Below are positions 35,922 to 47,209 of a stretch of 64,000 nucleotides of DNA, piece by piece (position 1 is the first letter of the stretch; the number at the start of each line of letters is the position of its first letter). Source of the DNA: Saururus chinensis (taxonomy: Eukaryota > Streptophyta > Magnoliopsida > Piperales > Saururaceae); the NCBI GenBank assembly GCA_035235625.1, contig CP141143.1:39045178-39109177 (forward strand), given 5' to 3'. The notes under the pieces were generated by a model. That model was not told the DNA's origin. It saw only the letters and a program-made list of their open reading frames with translations, and did not search any database. Position numbers and translations under genes: made by a program.

Positions 35922-37132
35922 CTAGAATTTTTGGTCTGGTGTAAAATCTGGAATGACCAATAGAGCAACGCCCCCAGCAAGCAAAATCTGCAGCAAATTT
36001 CCACAGCTATCCCGTGTGATCAGGGTAGCATCTTCTCCCACAAGGAAAGTCTGCTCCAGGCCCGAAGATTGTGACGATTCTGAGAAAGGAAACGTCAACT
36101 GCTCATCCGGCATGACCACGGCGGCTACAGCTTCGGCGGAGGTGAATGGGCGGAGGAGTTCACCTCCCCTGCTTCCGACAGTGAAACAGGGAGTTTGGGG
36201 GTTCGCCATTGCTGGCTTGAGCGGCGACTGGAGCGCAGGCCACTCCGGCAGCAAGAGGGCAGGGCAAAGCGGCCAGCTTTGTCTATGACGGCCAGCTGTG
36301 ATGTCCGGCGTGCCTTTCAGAAACCCCTTCTCCTTTGCCGAACAAGGAAATCCCACGCCCTCTGCAGAACCAGTGAACTGGCAGAAGTTTTGGCTGGCGC
36401 GGCGGAAGCCATGGTTTGATCTTCGCTCACCGGTGAGAGATCCACAGTCTAGGCATGCCCAGGAGAGACCCCAACCCGACCAGATGCCAGTGGGGCTGAT
36501 TCCAACCCGTGGGATCTCTGGCGTCGGACATGTCCTAGGTTGCTGGCCGTGCTTTGTTGGAGACGACAAATTTGCCAGAGACACATCTCCGGAGGCTTTG
36601 GAAGGCCCCTGAACCTTGGCCATCCTCAGATTGGCCTGAAGAGGAGCGCCTTGGCTAGTGGTCGACAACAGCAAAGGAGATGACTTTGGCTCGGGCGATG
36701 AAACCACATATCCATCGTGGAGGATCACCACCTTGCTCTCAGTCTCGAGCATATCCAACAGAATGCACCCCCGTCTGGGCAGCTTTCCAGGATTGACCCC
36801 GCAGGTGGTGCCGTGGATGTGGCCACAAAGGACCTTGTGGTGACGCCTGAGGCCCTTTCCTTGTCCCGTCATCTCTCTCCTCCGACCACACATGGGCGAT
36901 CGCTTTCCCTTCTCGGCGGCACAAAAGCTTCTCCCTTCCTCTGACATGCCCGACCAAAAGGTGGAGGCAGAGAAGTGGCCCAAGGTTGGGAGGGCGATGT
37001 GGGATCCGGCGGAGAGCATGGATAGGGGACCGGTGAGGATGACCGGAGCTCTAGATAGTGGCGGCAATGGTTGTGGAGGATCCGGCGGCTTTGGCACGTG
37101 TAGTGGCCAAGGATTGATGGCTCCGATACCAA
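35922..37132 (-). other. Long open frame in the compact element interior, function unknown
   Basis: An open frame runs from within the 5' LTR (from about 37223) across the primer site to 35922. The interior portion is about 400 codons, rich in Ser, Gly and Pro, with no motif that I can assign. A second open stretch lies at 35017-35556. Because the frame crosses the LTR edge without a start specific to the interior, it may be incidental to GC-rich composition. Capture of a host gene fragment is an alternative that I cannot test here. Confidence 0.35.
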
Positions 37133-37470
37133 TGTTGTGGACAGTTGTCCACAACGGCCTGGGTAACTGGTAACGGGTAGGGAGCGGCGCAGGGATGCCA
37201 GGAAAGGGGAGAGGGAGCGGCATGGCCGCTGAACAGAAAGGGGAGAAGCACAGAAGAAAGGGGAGAAGACAAGACTCAATAATTCATTTCATAATTCAAT
37301 TAGGGCATAGCCCTTACATTTAAATAGAGTAGCTAAGTGGGCTTACTAACAAGTACCTATGGCCCATTAGCATAATTAAAGGAAAACACTAATTACCTAA
37401 TTAACCTAATTACCTAAATGCTCCTTATTACATAATTACATAATAATAGGCCATTAGGACGTTCACAACA
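37133..37470 (-). repeat. 5' LTR of the compact element
   Basis: Its edge at 37133 reads TGTTGTGGACA, two bases, TGTCCACAAC: an 11-bp-stem palindrome at the very end of the LTR, next to the primer-binding site. It aligns with 34373-34689, apart from one ~18-bp extra TTACCTAA-type repeat near 37400. Confidence 0.93.
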
Positions 37471-38072
37471 CCTTTGTTGGAGTGAGGTCTAAGAACATCT
37501 TCTTACTAGTCTTAATTATGTGCAATAATCGGTGGGGAAGATTCGACTCATTCGGGAGAGGTTACAAACAGCACAAAGTTGGCAAAAGGGCTACGCCGAT
37601 AAGAGGCAGCGAGCCTTAGAGTTTAATGTTGGTGATCATGTGTTCTTAAAAATCTCTCCTTCCCATGGTGTGGTTCATTTTGGCAAAATGGAAACTATCT
37701 CCTTGATTTATTGGACCATTTGAAGTCCATGAGCGCAATGGCACTATGGCTTATCGGGTGGCCCTACCTCCTCAGCTCGCGAACATTCATAACATGTTCC
37801 ATGTTTCACTTCTTCGGAAGTATGAGCCAGATCCATCCCATGTGCTAGACTTTTAACCTTTGGAGTTTAGGGATGATCTTTTCTATATTGGACAAGAAGG
37901 AGAAGACCCTTCAATACAAAGTAATCCCGTTGGTGAAGGTCTTTTGGTGGAATCACAACTTGGGGGAAGCCAAGTGTGAGTGGGAGGATGAAGTAAAGGA
38001 GAAATATCCCAAACTTTTTTCGGTGGATTGTTAGTGAATTTTGGAGACCAAACTTCATAAAAGAGGAAAGGA

Positions 38073-41000
38073 TGTAAGATCTCTAACCTTAACCCAGTTT
38101 ATTTTGATTTAAATTATGTTATTATTGTGTGGTTTCGTTTTAATTGGCAGGTTTGACTTATTTTGGGGTTAAAGATTTATAATGATGGTTTTAATAATTT
38201 TTTTCTCTTTTTATAAGTTTCTATGCTAATCTCAATTTATCTTATTTTTAGGGAATTTTTGGAATTTTTTGAAAAATTAGGGCATGGGTCCCACCATGGG
38301 CCCCACGTACATGTGTGAGGTGTGAGGATCCCTTGAGACTTTAAAATTCACATATTTCATGATTAAATAAATTTAGAATTTTTAAAATTCGTTTTATCCT
38401 TAAAAGTGAGCAAAATTACCTATTTAGAGTATTAAATTTTATTTATACCCCAACTTTTAATATTTACACACCAATAACTTACTATAAAAAAAATCCCTGC
38501 CCCATTCCCAATTGGGAAAGGGCTGAAAAGTGTCCTAATCACCATACAAAAGGAGGAAAATCGAATTAGGTATGTTTAAGCCTTGATTTTTCATTAATTT
38601 TATAGATTTTTCCTCAATCTTTCTTAATCCCATCTTTCCCAAAGTTGATTTTTGTTTTACCCTGTTGAAAGTGCTGTTTTTAATCTCTATTTCTAACCCT
38701 AATTTAGGTATTTTCGTTTTTAAACTAAGAAAAACCTAGATCTACATGTTTTAAAAGTGGTTTAAGCTTAATATTCGGATTTAATGAGGTATTAACTAAA
38801 CCTTAACTTTGGGTAGAGATTTGTGATGATTAGAGCTTCGATTTGGAACTCAAAAGCTCAAGGTAAGGGTTTTTATTCTAAGTTGATTGATGTTTTGGAT
38901 TTAAGGTTTGGAATGACTTATGCGAGTTTTGCTTGTATTTGTGCTTTAATGGTGGGTTAAAGAACACATGGTTTTTTAGTGATTATCTTTTGATTTAGCT
39001 TAGAAATGACTAGATCTATCATGCATTAAACTTATATTTCAATTATTATGTTGATTGGGGGTGATATTAGGGTTTTGGGTTTTTGAACTCTGAGGGGCAT
39101 TCGAACGGCCCTATAGTTGATCGAATGGCGTAGCGTTCGAACAACTGTCTGGCCGATCAAACGACCAGGCATTCAAATGGCCATGTGGCCGATTGAACTG
39201 CCAAACGACAAATTTGCCTTCTTGAGTACCTTATCCATTTCTTGTTCCCCTTTTTATGCATCTCATTCTTTATGCTTATAATGAGTTATTTTTACTTATA
39301 ATAATACTGTGAATGCATGAATACTAACTTGGAAGCTATAATGTAGTTCAAGCAAGATTAGGTTCCATATTGTTATATTTCAATATGATGTTCTCCATAT
39401 CCTGAATTCATGTTTTATGATTCTCCATATTTTATTTATAATTCCAATGAGTTTAATTATGAGGATGGACATGTATTTTTACATATGCTATGCTAGTTTG
39501 TGGTGAACTATATTTCTATGTCTAGCTTAAGTGTAGTAATGATTATGCTTACTTAAGGCTAGCATGAGGTTGTAATTGGTTTGGACTTGTGTTTTTTGAG
39601 GTTTTCACTGTATTGTATTCATGATTTCAGTAAGAAGGAACCATGATAAAAATCATGAAGGCATGTGTGTAGTATGATGATGGTTTGTTCATGATACACA
39701 TGTCAATGCTTAGATCTGAACACTATTACTATGCATACACTTGTGAAGGTAACTGTGGTGACTATTTGACACAAATGGATTAAGAATGATGCACATATGG
39801 ATTGATTGGAGTATATCCATTTATGAGGATTCATGTAGTGTTGCTCACGTATGTACCATGTTACGTGCATCATGTAAACGGTTTATGGATGAGATTTATC
39901 ATGATTAGTCGTGGTTGATAGATTAGATGTAATTGAATGTCATTGCTTGTTGGATTAATTGATCGAAGGCTTATCGAATTGGTTGGGTCCGAAGATACAC
40001 GATTTCACTTTGAATTCAATTTTGATGAGTAGTATTGCTCGAGACTTGGCACCTCCCTGGGTTGAGAAGACCAAAATGCTAGATGTGTTATTGATTGAGA
40101 TATCTGGACCCTGAAAATCCAGGTGGTATGTACGAGTGCACCGGTTTACCACATATAGTGCTCAAGACCGTCTTGATGATCAAAATTGCTTAGGACTGAC
40201 TTGATGAGTAGTTGTGTTAGAGATTGTCATGATGAGCGATTCGTGCTTGGGGTTTTTGGCCTTGATGAGTAGGTTTATTTCTCCCTATGCATGAGACATT
40301 GACTACTTGTTGTGGTTGCATGTGTATGCGATATTATGCTCAATTACACTGTTGTTGTGTAGGGATGAAGGTGTTTGTATTATACATGTAGGTATGGATT
40401 AATTTGCATGTTATGCAGGATATAGTGTTTGAGACACTCTTATGTAGGGTGAATGTTTGCATTGAGAATAGATTGTGAATGATATGTTTATGTTGGAAAG
40501 TCACTCATACAAGATGTGATTATGTTACACTTGTGGTGGATGGTAAATGTGATGTTAAGTTGAAACTATTATGAGCAGGAGGCATAGAATATTATGATCA
40601 GATGTGATGGGTAATAACATGTGATGCTGGTGACTTGAATGATATGATATTATGACATGCCATATAGTATGGTATGCAAGTGATATGTTAATGTTATAAT
40701 GAGGAGATGCTTATGGAGGGTGAGTCAAGATATAAATGTACACGTATGATGATGTAATGAATTTTATGTTGTATACTTGTGATGTGTTTTGGATTTTCCT
40801 CCTGTAATATAAAAACCTTGCTGAGTATATTGCTCACCCCTCTTTCTCGTGTGTTTTTTTTGGGGCTGCATGGCGTGACATGCAGGTAGTTAGGATTCAC
40901 TATATGAGGAGTGGGTGGTTGATGATCCGGCATAGGAGGGGCGGTCTATTGACCTTGTGTTCCATGATCATTTATATTGCTGGCTATGTGGAGTGTTATG

Positions 41001-41297
41001 TCATTTTGGCTATGTTTTACACTTTACTTGCTTATAGCGGCCTATACTCATGTTAGTAATGTTACTTAAGCCATGAGAGGGCTAAGTGGACTGTGTGTGG
41101 GTATTATGTGGATTAATTTTTATTTGAGGTCATTTATCTTTCTCGTTTTCTCTTATACAAAGCTTATGGTGTGCTACTTCGTTATGAATTACCCGTATGA
41201 AGGGTTAAGTCTTTTGCATCGAACACTACTTTGTCGTGATGTGCGCATTGACCTTTCCATGGACCTGGTCTGGCTCTGGTTGGCGGGTGTCGGGACA
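38073..41297 (+). repeat. 3.2-kb LTR of the Tekay-like element, copy 1
   Basis: It begins TGTAAGATCTCTAACC directly after a purine tract and ends GTGTCGGGACA. It is homologous in inverse orientation to 59753-64000. A cluster of CATTCGAACGGCC / TTCGAACAAC variants lies at 39095-39195. A primer-site-like TGATATCAGTGTC follows immediately (41298), so this LTR has pol on one side and a leader on the other. Confidence 0.85.
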
Positions 41298-41480
41298 TGA
41301 TATCAGTGTCCTCGTGAGTGTGAGAGTAGGCCTTTAGGTATCACGGATTCGAATATGGATACCTGCCATGCTTGGCTTTAGCATGCATAGGCTTTGGAAT
41401 ATTATGGGCAATTCTTATACTTTTTAGCTTCTGTGGCCCCCTGAGCACAGGAGTAAACTGTTCAGTATTATGACTTTGCT
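41298..41480 (+). other. Primer-site-like sequence and leader downstream of the Tekay-like LTR
   Basis: TGATATCAGTGTC resembles the TGGTATCAGAGC primer site that follows 5' LTRs. About 180 bp of leader-like sequence continues before an unrelated LTR fragment. No gag is seen. Confidence 0.55.
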
Positions 41481-42436
41481 CTTTGAAGGAATGATGTGTC
41501 TAATTTTCAATGATTTATTAGATTCTCTAGATGATTGATTTATTAGATTCTCTAGATGATTGATTTATTAGACTCTCTTAAAGAATGATATGTCTGATTT
41601 CGAATGATTTATTAGACTATGTGAAAGAATGATATGTCTGATTTTGAATTAATTATTAGATTCTCTAGATGATTGATTGATTGGACACTGTGAAAGAATG
41701 ATATATCTTATTCCAAATGATTTATTAGATTCCCTAGATGATAGATTTGTTAGACTATGGAAGAATGATATGTTTGATTCTGAATGATTTATTAGATTCT
41801 CTAGATTATTGATTTATTAGGCTATGTGAAAGAATGATATGTTGTTTTTGAAAGATATATCAAATTATCTAAATGATTGGTTTATTAAATTCTACAAAAG
41901 AATGATTTATTAGATTTTTTGAATGATCATTTTTTTAGATTTTATGAAAGAATGATTTATTAGATTTTTGGAATAACTGATTTATCAAACTCTTTACCAA
42001 ATGATTTATCCAATACTATGATATAATGATTATCCAATTCTATGAGGGAATTATTTATAGGATTATAAGTAAATAAAGTAATTGTTTTTCATAATAATTT
42101 ATATGATTTTATTATTTATGAAGAAGCTAGCCGCTAGGCTAAACTACATTGAGATCCGATCTTATTAGAATAACATCGAAGATGTTATCGAAGAAGTACA
42201 TAAGTAACCAACATGATGATAATGGTGGCCTTATCCGTTTAATAAATAAATTATAGTTTTATTCTAGTGAGTGCATTGAAGCATTGAAGCTCCGTGGTGT
42301 TGGAGAAGTGTTACAACTTTTGTACACTAAAGATGCTCCTGTAATGAAGAAGGAAAAAAATTATTTTAAAATTTTGAGCCCTTGAGTTGGGTTTGACCAT
42401 TGAGTTTAAGGCTCTCAAGGCCTAGTGTATTATATT
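41480..42436 (+). mobile_element. Fragment of a TGTAACA-type LTR (third copy)
   Basis: About 42120-42350 matches 62100-62350 in the same orientation (AGAATAACATCGAAGATG, GTACATAAGTAACCAAC), and its end GTATTATA at 42436 corresponds to GTGTTATA at 62448. The upstream part (about 41500-42060) is an AT-rich array of TGATTTATTAGATTCTCTAGA variants, equivalent to the AT-rich middle of the full copy. Its upstream end is not visible. Confidence 0.65.
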
Positions 42437-42614
42437 AGGGGATGACCTTTCTAGGTCATCACTCCTTGCGATACCTAATAGATCACCCCCCACTTGATTG
42501 TCAATGTGTCTCCCGCTCCTTAAGGTCCTTATGGATTGAACTTGTTCATTAGGGTAAGAGACTTCCTCTGTTTTAAACTTACCTTTATTGTTTTGCAAGG
42601 GATGACTTGGCAAC

Positions 42615-43900
42615 ATACCTATAATATGTTAAGATTAATTGGCTAATTTCTTTTATCAAAATTTTGTAAGAAACCTTGAGTATGTAATTAGTTTTATAAA
42701 TTTGACTAGATGTAGTTGTGGTAGAGTCAGGTTTGGAATTGATGGACTTGAAAAATGGAAGCAAACATGTTCTTATAGAATAAGACTAAAGAATGTTGGT
42801 GATTGAACATGTTTATTTAGTACATATTCTCATACAAAAGTCACTTAGAGAAGTTTTAGAAGTGATTTTAGATGTTTTAGATGGATTGAAGATAAAAAGG
42901 GTAAATTTGTAATAAATAGTACAATTAATCGATCACTGGACATAACATGGAAGCAAATGATTGATCATCACATGAATCAACCCTTTGTTAAATGAAGCCG
43001 AGAGTTAACAATCGATCACTTTGTAGACTCATCGATTAGTCAAGAAGTTGTGCCTTAAGAAAATAGTGAAAGATTGATCGATTGTTATTTGAAATGATCG
43101 ATTGCTAGCAGTTTTAGTTGCTATAAAGCCTTTCCAAAAATAGTTTTATTTCCATGTTGAAGTCAAAATGCCAATTTGACTTAGACACCTATATAAAGGC
43201 TAAGAAGTGACAGCATTAAAGAGAGGAAAACCTAGAAAATATTAGAGAAGAAATGAGAGCCCTTTTCACATTATTTTCCTTGTGAATTCACAAAGGAGCT
43301 TGAAGAGATTATTCATGGTGAATTTATGCTGATGCACAACTAAAGGAATAAGATTTCACACAAAAATTTCATAGTAGAGTTAGCAAAGTTATTCAAAAGA
43401 GTTGAAGAATCTTAAGAGGTAAATCAACAAATAAGGAAAGAGTCCTTAGTTGAGTTGCTAGAAGAAGACAAAAATTAAAACATGGCGTGAAAAAGTTTCA
43501 AGGATTCAAGGAGGAAGAATTGAAGGCCAACATTATCAAAAAGAGAAGATTGAACAAAAGGAGTTTATGTCAAGTCTTAAGGTTGGTTGTTATGAGTCAT
43601 GTAGGATCTATATCATTCTAGTGCATGGATTTAGCATTGAATTAAGGCTACTGTGGTTTTTTACCCCAATTGGAGTTTTCCATGTAAAATCCTTATGTAA
43701 TTGTGTGTTGTGCATGCTTCTTTTGATGGTTGATTGATCAAGAATGGTAATTAGATAATAGGGTTTGTTTGTCTTGCTTCAAAACAAATTCTTGCTCATA
43801 AAGGTTAGAACTCTTAATTGCCTACTTGCGAAAGTACTAGGGTTAGAAATAATCTAGTGATCCATTATCACCATCTAGGGGATATGAAACTCTCAATACC
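42615..43900. repeat. Target-site duplication around Sirevirus-like LTR copy B
   Basis: ATACC at 42615-42619 and at 43896-43900 brackets the LTR. Confidence 0.8.
42620..43895 (+). mobile_element. Sirevirus-like copia solo LTR, copy B (~1.28 kb)
   Basis: It aligns with copy A from TTAATTGGCTAATTTC onward and ends AAACTCTCA. It has an ATACC duplication and no internal sequence, hence a solo LTR. A cluster of ATCGATT/GATCGATTG motifs at 42925-43110 precedes CCTATATAAAGG at about 43190. Confidence 0.85.
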
Positions 43901-44593
43901 AATATCTCTTATTAATAACATTGCCTAGTTGTCGAATTTAGGCTTCTAGCTTCACAATAGATTGTGTGTAAGAGTGGGAGAATTTGGATTGATATTGAAG
44001 GCTTTGCATAGTAGTCAAGTATTTGTTTTCAAAACTCGGACCCCTACAAGGTTGGGCATAGAAGAGTTACACTTGAAGTTGGTGGAAAAAGGTTTGTTGG
44101 TGCTTAAAGAGTTTGCTTAGAGGCTTGGTTACCCATAACCTCTTGGTTAGATGCTCGTCAGGAAAAGTTTGGGAGATTCCTCCACCTAGGGTTGTATGTG
44201 TTAAAAAAAAAAGAATATTATCAGCCTTACACAAGGATTGGGTACCATTCACATGGTCTTGGAAGAGCTCATGCGATTGAGAGGTAGAAGGGTAGTCAAT
44301 GACAATATGGGCGGGACAATGATATATAACACATGCGTGTTGAGTGAGGGGAGCGGGTTGATAGGTTGTAGTCATAACAAGGTCTAATTTCCTATTGAAG
44401 TATCAACTTTGAAGGAAATGTTCATTGGATTCTTGATTTCATAGAAGCCATCCCTAGAGGGTGCATTGTTCGAGGAAGTTAACCTATTATCATTCCTATT
44501 CAAAACAACATGTTGTAGTGAATTCTCACTCAAATCCTCAAAAACTTTTCATGCCTCTTCTTTATTTTTTAATAAAAGAGGACCCCTCACAAC

Positions 44594-44958
44594 TAGGGCT
44601 GCATCTCGGGGCGGGTTAGGTCGAGTTCTACAGGATCCGACCCGACCCAAGATAGGAAACGAGTCCCTTGGACCCGACCCAAATCGAGATAGGATCTAAA
44701 TTTCTTGGACTTGACCCGACCTGAGATAGGAACCGAAAAATCTGAGAACTTGAAATAAGAACAAAGATTCTATCTTGGGTCCAGTTTTTTGGTTCCAATA
44801 ATTAAAACCAAATCATCACTATTTTGGGTCAGTTCTTGGATTTTTCACATGCAAGACCCAACCCGACCCAAGATTTACCTAGGTATTTTCTTCTTGGACA
44901 AGACTTGGCTCGGGCAAATTTCAGGTTGGGTAGGGTCTAGGATTTCAACATAGCCCTA
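44594..44958. mobile_element. hAT-like MITE (365 bp)
   Basis: The termini TAGGGCTGC and (inverted) TAGGGCTATG form short inverted repeats. The interior is full of GGGTCGGGT / ACCCGACCC modules, a form common in plant hAT MITEs. The flanks CTCACAAC (44586-44593) and CCCACAAC (44959-44966) are 8-bp duplications with one mismatch, as expected for hAT. It lies within the Athila-like gag. Confidence 0.88.
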
Positions 44959-47209
44959 CCCACAACTCACATCTATAAGGTCGCCGTTCTGTTTGGTAAG
45001 GCCCTAATAGAATCACTGCTCTAATTAGCAACATAATGGGGACACCTCCTAAGAAGGTCTTTAAGTCAATCCCAACTCTCATGGAAGTGCTTAGTGAGAA
45101 GCTGAGCAAAAGTGGCTATGGCTATGCACATTTGGTTGATCTTTCCTATGGGAAGGTACTTTTTGAGAAACTCTTGTTAAATTTGCACCCATGTAGTGAT
45201 TGTGTCAGATTCTAATGATTGGAGCCATTCTTTAGCCTTGTCTTTTAACATGAAAGGGAAAATCCTAAATCTAATGGCCTCATCGGTCAAGTTAGAGAGC
45301 TTAGAATTAACCTAAAAAGAAAAGTAAAATAAAATAAAAGAACTAAAAATAACTAGAATTATCTTAGCTATAAATTTCAATTTGACACCGTTCCCGACAA
45401 TGACGCTAAAAAATTGATCGTTTATAATTGTACTAGGATGTGTATCAAGAGTTGTAAAACCTTAGGGACATATTAAATTATTATCAAACATACGTGGAGA
45501 ATTTTTTGATGCTTGAAAACTAAAAAAGGCTCAAACTTAAATTAACCAAGGAAGTAATATAATAAAACTTAAACTAAATGAAAGAGCTATATGAGGACAA
45601 TAACTTAGAAATTCAAAGCTACCAATAGAATCATAACAACCTTGACCTTTAATCTAAATCATGTGTGAATATGAACAAGTATTCTCAGCTACAAGCTAGA
45701 ATCAGAGAAAATTAGTTATCAACTTTATGGCATGGAGTTTCTTCGACATTGAACGATTCCTCTATACAAAACCAAACTATAAACATGACTCATCTAACTT
45801 AGCATAAATCATCTAATTCATTAATAACATTAACATTAAAACCTGTCTTAATACCATCTCATCTAAATTATAGAAATTATAATTGATGTAAATATCAATA
45901 CCATATGGATCTATCATTTACAAGATAAATAAATCAACATAGAATTGAATTAACATGAAAACCCTTCCATTAAAAGGAAGATCTTATCATATAGTTGCTA
46001 TACATCATAACTCAAATTTAAATCAAAAGAAAAAAAGAATTGAAACTCATCTATTGCTTCTTCACCTCCTAAGCATGAGATTTCTAGCCTTGCATGGTTG
46101 AAAGAGACTCTTGGATCTTCATGAGAATCCTTCAATGGTCCTCAATCTTCTCTTCTCTTTTGGTCTGTAGAAAACAACATGAATCCCCCAATTCTAAGCC
46201 TAATAGGTGTTCATATAGACCTAAGAGTCGGTGGAAGAACTATGGTTAAAAAATGACTTAAAACTTGAGAGTTTAATGTCCATCTAGGTGCTTTAGCGGA
46301 TCATTAGATTGTTCTTCAAACTTTTACTTTGTAGAAGTCAGAATTAAGAGTTCTTTCCTTTGTGTGCATGAATTTATACTAGGCTATGGAAACTAAGTAT
46401 CTATGCATTAACTATTAATCCATCAACCATTCAATCCAACCATGCATACAAAACACACATGAAATCATAAGGATTTAATGTGAAAAACCCAAACTCGGGT
46501 TAAAAACCATGACAGCCTCACAAGGTCAAATCAATGCACTAGTAGACAAGAACTTACACGACCCAAGAATAACCAACCAACCTCTTTGACTTGATACAAA
46601 CAAAGATGCCTTTTCTTTGTTCATTCCTTTTTAATGCTGGCCTTCATGTTTCTCCCTCTATCAAATCCTTGAAGCTTTCTCTCTTTGTGTTCTTCTTTAG
46701 TCTTGTTTTAGATACTCAATCAAAGTCTCTTTCTTCGATTGTTGATCTACAGTTGAGTTTCTTCAATCATTCATTCATGAAGAACTTCACTGCAACTCAT
46801 CTTTGAATAATGGCATTCTTATCTTTCAGTTGCATGTCTTCATGGAATCACCATTAACTTGAGCTTAAAGCTTTTTAGGTATCTCTTATAGGAAAATAAT
46901 GGAAAAGTAACTCTCCTCTCTTCTCTATAATTCTCCTCGTTTTTCTCTCTTCAATTTCGTGATTCCCTAGCCTTTAAATAGGACAATAAGTCGGTTTAAA
47001 AATTTGACTCAAATTAGGAATACAATCTCTTTGAGGAAGGCTTAAATTAGGCAACCATAACAAACAATGATCAATCATTCACTGTTTCTATAGGGCACTA
47101 TATCTCTAGCAATTGATCGATAAACACTCGGCTTTGTTTTACAAAGAATTGTTTCAAGTGTTGATCGATCAATTAAATTAGTGTATTGTATAGTGATCAA
47201 TTGATTGAA

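Larger units (their letters stand above)
34255..37470 (-). mobile_element. Compact non-autonomous LTR retrotransposon (3.2 kb)
   Basis: Two LTRs, a CCTTT duplication, and on the minus strand TTGGTATCGGAGCC just inside the LTR at 37133 (about 37119-37132), a good initiator-Met tRNA primer site, which sets the orientation. The ~2.4-kb interior is GC-rich and encodes none of the usual gag or pol domains that I can recognise. Structurally it looks whole. The comparable LTR parts differ at about 11 of 205 positions, so its age is similar to that of the Reina-like element, a couple of million years under the same assumed rate. A relative must have supplied the proteins for its movement. Confidence 0.9.
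34250..37475. repeat. 5-bp target-site duplication of the compact LTR element
   Basis: CCTTT at 34250-34254 and at 37471-37475 flanks the element. The sequences on either side are two parts of the same integrase region of the Tekay-like fossil. Confidence 0.93.
32890..38072 (+). mobile_element. Tekay/Del-like chromovirus internal region, fossil, interrupted
   Basis: 3' half of a Ty3/gypsy pol: the reverse transcriptase end (about 32930-33160; [30 protein letters not shown]), RNase H (about 33300-33610), integrase core (about 33760-34245; [17 protein letters not shown]), an interruption by the LTR element at 34255-37470, then the integrase tail and a chromodomain-like end (37476-38060; FEVHERNGTMAYRVALPP, NIHNMFHVSLLRKYEPDPSH). 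A purine tract AAAGAGGAAAGGA (38060-38072) precedes the LTR. It is broken in many places and lacks the gag and protease half. The motif set fits the Tekay/Del branch. Confidence 0.88.
42437..45414 (-). mobile_element. Athila-like Ty3/gypsy internal region, fossil, twice interrupted
   Basis: Read on the minus strand from its LTR at 45415: a leader and primer region (about 45413-45385; TTTTTAGCGTCATTGTCGGG), then a retrotransposon gag domain (about 45290-44970; FPFMLKDKAKEWLQSLESD, ITTWVQI) and gag C-terminal parts (about 44585-43900 and 42616-42440; SIRTLRSGRHI). The Athila/Tat-type leader TTGGCGCCGTTGCCGGGG is recognisable in diverged form. The Sirevirus-like LTR copy B and an hAT MITE have inserted into it. 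No pol is present in the window. It is broken in several places. Confidence 0.8.

Noticed and set aside
35922-37223. 433-codon open frame as an intact host gene
   Set aside because: It starts inside an LTR and crosses the primer-binding site, so it is not an independent gene; a fragment of captured sequence remains possible.
41500-42060. AT-rich short repeats considered as a CRISPR-like or satellite array
   Set aside because: The units are irregular and blend into a known LTR fragment; there are no unique spacers, and the genome is a plant's.
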